A program made the translations under genes and the position numbers. Positions 59,901 to 64,000 of a stretch of DNA of 64,000 nt are shown in pieces. This stretch comes from Heracleum sosnowskyi. Its lineage: Eukaryota > Streptophyta > Magnoliopsida > Apiales > Apiaceae. Positions within the stretch are counted from its first letter, which is position 1. The number at the start of each line of letters is the position of its first letter. The stretch spans positions 1-64,000 of the forward strand of contig JAUIZM010000152.1 in assembly GCA_030848705.1 (NCBI GenBank), in the 5' to 3' direction. The notes under the pieces were generated by a model. It worked only from the letters and a program-made list of their open reading frames with translations. It did not search any database and had not been told where the DNA came from.

Positions 59901-62464
59901 GTGCGGACCAAAAAACGCGAAATTTCATTTCCGGAAATATGTTTTTTCGACCCCCAAAAATGGGAAAAAACCCACTTTTTGGCCCAAAATTGGTTTCACT
60001 GGCATTTTCACGCGCTCAAAAAACGAGGTTTCGGACATTTTTCTTCCGATTTTTTTGTCACGTGCTAAAATAGAGGTACAAAATGGACGTACGAACCAAA
60101 AAACGCGAAATTTCATTTCCGGAAATGGGTTTTTTTTGAACCCCGAAAATGGGAAAAAACCCCACTTTTTGGCCCAAAACTGGATTCACTGGCATTTTCA
60201 CGTGCTCAAAAAACGAGGTTTCGGACATTTTTCTTTCGATTTTTTTTGTCACGTGCTAAAATAGAGGTACAAAATGGACGTACGGACCAAAAAACGCGAA
60301 ATTTCTTTTCCGGAAATAGGTTTTTTCGACCCCCGAAAATGGGAAAAAACCCACTTTTTGGCCCAAAACTGGTTTCACTGGCATTTTCACGCGCTCAAAA
60401 AATGAGGTTCCGGACATTTTTCTTATGATTTTTTTTTATTACGTGCTAAAATAGAGGTACAAAATGGACGTACGGACCAAAAAACGTGAAATTTCATTTC
60501 CGGAAATGGGTTTTTTCGCCCCCGAAAATGGGAAAAAACCCACTTTTTGGCCCCGGAAATGTGTTTTTTCTTCCGATTTTTTTTGTCAACGTGCTAAAAT
60601 AGAGGTACAAAATGACGTACGGACCAAAAAACGCGAAATTTCATTTCCGGAAATGTGTTTTTTTGACCCCCAAAAATGGGAAAAAACCCACTTTTTGGCC
60701 CAAAATTGGTTTCACTGGCATTTTCATGCGCTCAAAAAACGAGGTTTCGGACATTTTTCTTCCGATTTTTTTTGTCACGTGGTAAAATAGAGGTACAAAA
60801 TGGACGTACGAACCAAAAAAACGCGAAATTTCGTTTCCGGAAATGGGTTTTTTTGACCCCCGAAAATGGGAAAAAAACCCACTTTTTGGCCCAAAACTGG
60901 ATTCACTGGCATTTTCACGTGCTCAAAAAACGAGGTTCCGGACATTTTTCTATCGATTTTTTTTGTCACGTGCTAAAATTGAGGTACAAAATGGACGTAC
61001 GGACCAAAAAACGCGAAATTTCATTTCCGGAAATGGGTTTTTTTGACCCCCGAAAATGGGAAAAAACCCACTTTTTGGCCCAAAACTGGTTTCACTGGCA
61101 TTTTCACGCGCTCAAAAAACGAGGTTCCGGACATTTTTCTTCCGATTGTTTTTGTTACGTGCTAAAATAGAGGTACAAAATGGACGTGCGGACCAAAAAA
61201 CGCGAAATTTCATTTCCGGAAATATGTTTTTTCGACCCCCAAAAATGGGAAAAAACCCACTTTTTGGCCCAAAATTGGTTTCACTGGCATTTTCACGCGC
61301 TCAAAAAACGAGGTTTCGGACATTTTTCTTCCGATTTTTTTTGTCACGTGCTAAAATAGAGGTACAAAATGGACGTACGAACCAAAAAACGCGAAATTTC
61401 ATTTCCGGAAATGGGTTTTTTTGACCCCCGAAAATGGGAAAAAAACCCACTTTTTGGCCCAAAACTGGATTCACTGGCATTTTCACGTGCTCAAAAAACG
61501 AGGTTTCGGACATTTTTCTTTCGATTTTTTTTGTCACGTGCTAAAATAGAGGTACAAAATGGACGTACGGACCAAAAAACGCGAAATTTCATTACCGGAA
61601 ATAGGTTTTCGACCCCCGAAAATGGGAAAAAACCCACTTTTTGGCCCAAAAACTGGTTTCACTGGCATTTTCACGCGCTCAAAAAATGAGGTTCCGGACA
61701 TTTTTCTTATGATTTTTTTTATTACGTGCTAAAATAGAGGTACAAAATGGACGTACGGACCAAAAAACGTGAAATTTCATTTCCGGAAATGGGTTTTTTC
61801 GACCCCCGAAAATGGGAAAAAACCCACTTTTTGGCCCCGGAAATGTGTTTTTTCTTCCGATTTTTTTTGTCACGTGCTAAAATAGAGGTACAAAATGGAC
61901 GTACGGACCAAAAAACGCGAAATTTCATTTCCGGAAATGTGTTTTTTTGACCCCCAAAAATGGGAAAAAAAACCCACTTTTTGGCCCAAAATTGGTTTCA
62001 CTGGCATTTTCACGCGCTCAAAAAACGAGGTTTCGGACATTTTTCTTCCGATTTTTTTTGTCACGTGCTAAAATAGAGGTACAAAATGGACGTACGAACC
62101 AAAAAACGCGAAATTTCGTTTCCGGAAATGGGTTTTTTTGACCCCCGAAAATGGGAAAAAAACCCACTTTTTGGCCCAAAACTGGATTCACTGGCATTTT
62201 CACGTGCTCAAAAAACGAGGTTCCGGACATTTTTCTTTCGATTTTTTTTGTCACGTGCTAAAATTGAGGTACAAAATGGACGTACGGACCAAAAAACGCG
62301 AAATTTCATTTCCGGAAATGGGTTTTTTCGACCCCCGAAAATGGGAAAAAACCCACTTTTTGGCCCAAAACTGGTTTCACTGGCATTTTCACGCGCTCAA
62401 AAAACGAGGTTCCGGACATTTTTCTTCCGATTGTTTTTGTTACGTGCTAAAATAGAGGTACAAA
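56963..62464 (+). repeat. 1,283-bp 7-mer HOR, four copies plus part of a fifth
   Basis: The unit is A B D' A B'' C' D. The A with TTTCGTTTCCGG starts units at 56,963, 58,235, 59,516, 60,800 and 62,086, spaced 1,272-1,286 bp. Marks: CTATCGAT in the first A, GATTGTTTTTG in B, GTGCGGACC and AAATATG in D', TTGAACCCCG in the second A, CTTATGAT and ATTACG in B'', CGCCCCCG in C', CATGCGCTC and GTGGTAAAAT in D. The first copy has a 9-bp deletion (GATTACG near 57,310) and CAAATTGGAC at the next boundary. The same unit occurs once in each half of the 40.8-48.1 kb duplication. Confidence 0.9.
57306..57314 (+). other. 9-bp deletion junction in a B monomer
   Basis: In the first 7-mer copy the B monomer reads CTTCCGATTACGTGC. 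Sister copies read CTTCCGATTG, TTTTTG, then TTACGTGC. The T-rich spacer is missing, leaving a 180-bp monomer. This is a private change of one HOR copy. Confidence 0.85.
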
Positions 62465-64000
62465 ATGGACGTGCGGACCAAAAAACGCGAAATTTCATTT
62501 CCGGAAATATGTTTTTTCGACCCCCAAAAATGGGAAAAAACCCACTTTTGGCCCAAAATTGGTTTCACTGGCATTTTCACGCGCTCAAAAAACGAGGTTC
62601 CGGACATTTTTCTTATGATTTTTTTATTACGTGCTAAAATAGAGGTACAAAATGGACGTACGGACCAAAAAACGCGAAATTTCATTTCCGGAAATGGGTT
62701 TTTTCGACCCCCGAAAATGGGAAAAAACCCACTTTTTGGCCCCGGAAATGTGTTTTTTCTTCCGATTTTTTTTGTCACGTGCTAAAATAGACGTACAAAA
62801 TGGACGTACGGACCAAAAAACGCGAAATTTCATTTCCGGAAATGTGTTTTTTCGACCCCCAAAAATGGGAAAAAACCCACTTTTTGACCCAAAATTGGTT
62901 TCACTGGCATTTTCACGCGCTCAAAAAAACGAGGTTCGGACAATTTCTTTCGATTTTTTTTGTCACGTGCTAAAGTAGAGGTACAAAATGGACGTACGGA
63001 CCAAAAAACGCGAAATTTCATTTCCAGAAATGGGTTTTTTCGACCCCCGAAAATGGGAAAAAACCCACTTTTTGGCCCCGGAAATGTGTTTTTTCTTCCG
63101 ATTTTTTTTGTCACGTGCTAAAATAGAGGTACAAAATGGACGTACGGACCAAAAAATGCGAAATTTCATTTCCGGAAATGTGTTTTTTCGACCCCCAAAA
63201 ATGGGAAAAAACCCACTTTTTGGCCCAAAACTGGTTTCACTGGCATTTTAACGCGCTCAAAAAACGAGGTTCCGGACATTTTTCTTCCGATTTTTTTTAT
63301 TAAGTGCTAAAGTAGAGGTACAAAATGGACGTACGGACCAAAAAACGCGAAATTTCATTTCCGGAAATGGGTTTTTTTCGACCCCCGAAAATGGGAAAAA
63401 ACCCACTTTTTGGCCCCGGAAATGTGTTTTTTCTTCCGATTTTTTTGTCACGTGCTAAAATAGAGGTACAAAATGGACGTACGGACCAAAAAACGCGAAA
63501 TTTCATTTCCGAAAATATGTTTATTCGACCCCCAAAAATGGGAAAAAACCCACTTTTTGGCCCAAAATTGGTTTCACTGGCATTTTCACGTGCTCAAAAA
63601 ATGAGGTTCCGGACATTTTTCTTTCGATTTTTTTTGTCACCTGCTAAAATTGAGGTACAAAATGGACGTACGGACCAAAAAACGCGAAATTTCATTTCCG
63701 GAAATGGGTTTTTTCGACCCCCGAAAATGGGAAAAAAACCACTTTTTGGCCCAAAACTGGTTTCACTGGCATTTTCACGCGCTCAAAAAACGAGGTTCCG
63801 GACATTTTTCTTCCGATTGTTTTTGTTACGTGCTAAAATAGAGGTACAAAATGGACGTACGGACCCAAAAAACGCGAAATTTCATTTCGGAAATGGGTTT
63901 TTTCGACCCCCGAAAATGGGAAAAAACCCAATTTTTGGCCCCGGAAATGTGTTTTTTCTTCCGATTTTTTTTGTCACGTGCTAAATAGAGGTACAAAATG
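62465..64000 (+). repeat. Terminal irregular segment with 337-bp dimers
   Basis: After a D'/B'' fusion (62,465) the order is C (62,652), D/A (62,800), C (62,988), D/B (63,136), C (63,325), D/A (63,473), B (63,662), C (63,851, cut by the window end). C recurs every 336-337 bp, alternating with one fusion long monomer each time. Rare variants here: TAGACGTAC (62,790 region), GCTAAAGTAGAGG, TTAAGTGC and ACCTGCTAAAAT. Confidence 0.82.

Larger units (their letters stand above)
1..64000 (+). repeat. Tandem satellite array, 189/148-bp monomers, whole window
   Basis: Every line of the window can be assigned to a head-to-tail monomer that starts at an ATGGACGTAC box. Long monomers measure 187-195 bp (mode 189-190) and short ones 147-150 bp. 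No inverted copy, unique spacer or foreign insertion was found. The monomer reads, in order: ATGGACGTAC, an A6 tract, ACGCG, AAATTT, a 14-bp palindrome, T6, a CCCCC block, A6, T5, GGCCC, CTGGTTTCAC, CACGCGCTC, A6, CGAGG, TTCCGGAC, T5, TTCCGAT, T8, CACGTGCTAAAAT and GAGGTAC. Known biology: megabase satellites with 150-190-bp monomers and higher-order repeats mark centromeric or pericentromeric heterochromatin in many plants and animals. Assigning this array to a centromere is inference. The orientation given is arbitrary. Confidence 0.98.

Noticed and set aside
1..64000. CRISPR array
   Set aside because: Units of 148-190 bp repeat without unique spacers, are far longer than CRISPR repeats, and no cas genes are present.
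1..64000. Transposon or LTR element carrying internal tandem repeats
   Set aside because: No terminal repeats, target-site duplication, primer-binding site or transposase-like frame is visible; the repeat runs through both window edges.
1..64000. Telomeric or ribosomal-spacer repeats
   Set aside because: No short G-rich telomere motif and no rRNA sequence occur; the unit does not resemble either class.

Overview
All 64,000 bases are one uninterrupted, head-to-tail tandem satellite array. I find no protein-coding gene, RNA gene, transposon or non-satellite spacer. The basic unit is a 189-bp monomer, about 41% G+C by my count of one copy (13,795-13,983), with 13 CpG sites. A 148-bp short form is interspersed regularly. 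I estimate 355-360 monomers, all in the same orientation. Monomers are phased here from the ATGGACGTAC box. An array of this kind means eukaryotic heterochromatin (pericentromeric, centromeric or subtelomeric), assembled from long reads. CpG-biased divergence between copies suggests a genome with cytosine methylation. I cannot name the lineage: I do not recognise the monomer.

Four core monomer types recur. A (190 bp) has TTTTTTTGACC, CTGGATTC and CTTTCGAT. B (189 bp) has TTTTTTCGACC, CTGGTTTC and GTTACGTG. C (148 bp) has the GGCCCCGGAAATGTG junction. D (189 bp) has AAATGTG, CCCCCAAAAATGG and GGTTTCGG. Their default order is A-B-C-D, a higher-order repeat (HOR) of about 716 bp. Derived types are B' (B with a 13-bp deletion), E (an A/B fusion), D/A fusions, D' (AAATATG, preceded by GTGCGG) and B'' (CTTATGAT, ATTACG).

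Layout: 1-7,525 alternating 8-mer HOR of about 1,424 bp, breaking down after about 5 kb. 7,526-10,874 homogeneous A-B'-C-D of about 706 bp. 10,875-13,603 irregular. 13,604-22,887 mixed 716-bp 4-mers and 527-bp E-C-D 3-mers. 22,888-30,589 a 3.6-kb block and its expanded 4.3-kb copy. 30,590-34,464 a 3.9-kb block that recurs at 50,823-54,550. 34,465-38,333 a 1,957-bp 11-mer in two copies. 38,334-40,806 linker containing a third partial copy of the 30.6-kb block. 40,807-48,134 a near-perfect 3,664-bp tandem duplication. 48,135-50,822 E-C-D trimers and 4-mers. 54,551-56,962 a second kind of 527-bp trimer. 56,963-62,464 a 1,283-bp 7-mer HOR in four copies plus part of a fifth. 62,465-64,000 irregular, with 337-bp C-plus-long dimers.

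There are no genes to work together. The biology is array evolution: in-register unequal crossover makes fusion monomers, which drop exactly one 189-bp unit from the HOR, and these new HORs are then amplified locally and as multi-kilobase blocks. The sequence elements that might be bound or might fold are a 14-bp palindrome, an 11-bp-arm inverted repeat and CACGTG boxes. Long open reading frames exist only because the 189-bp unit is 63 codons long; none is called as a gene.
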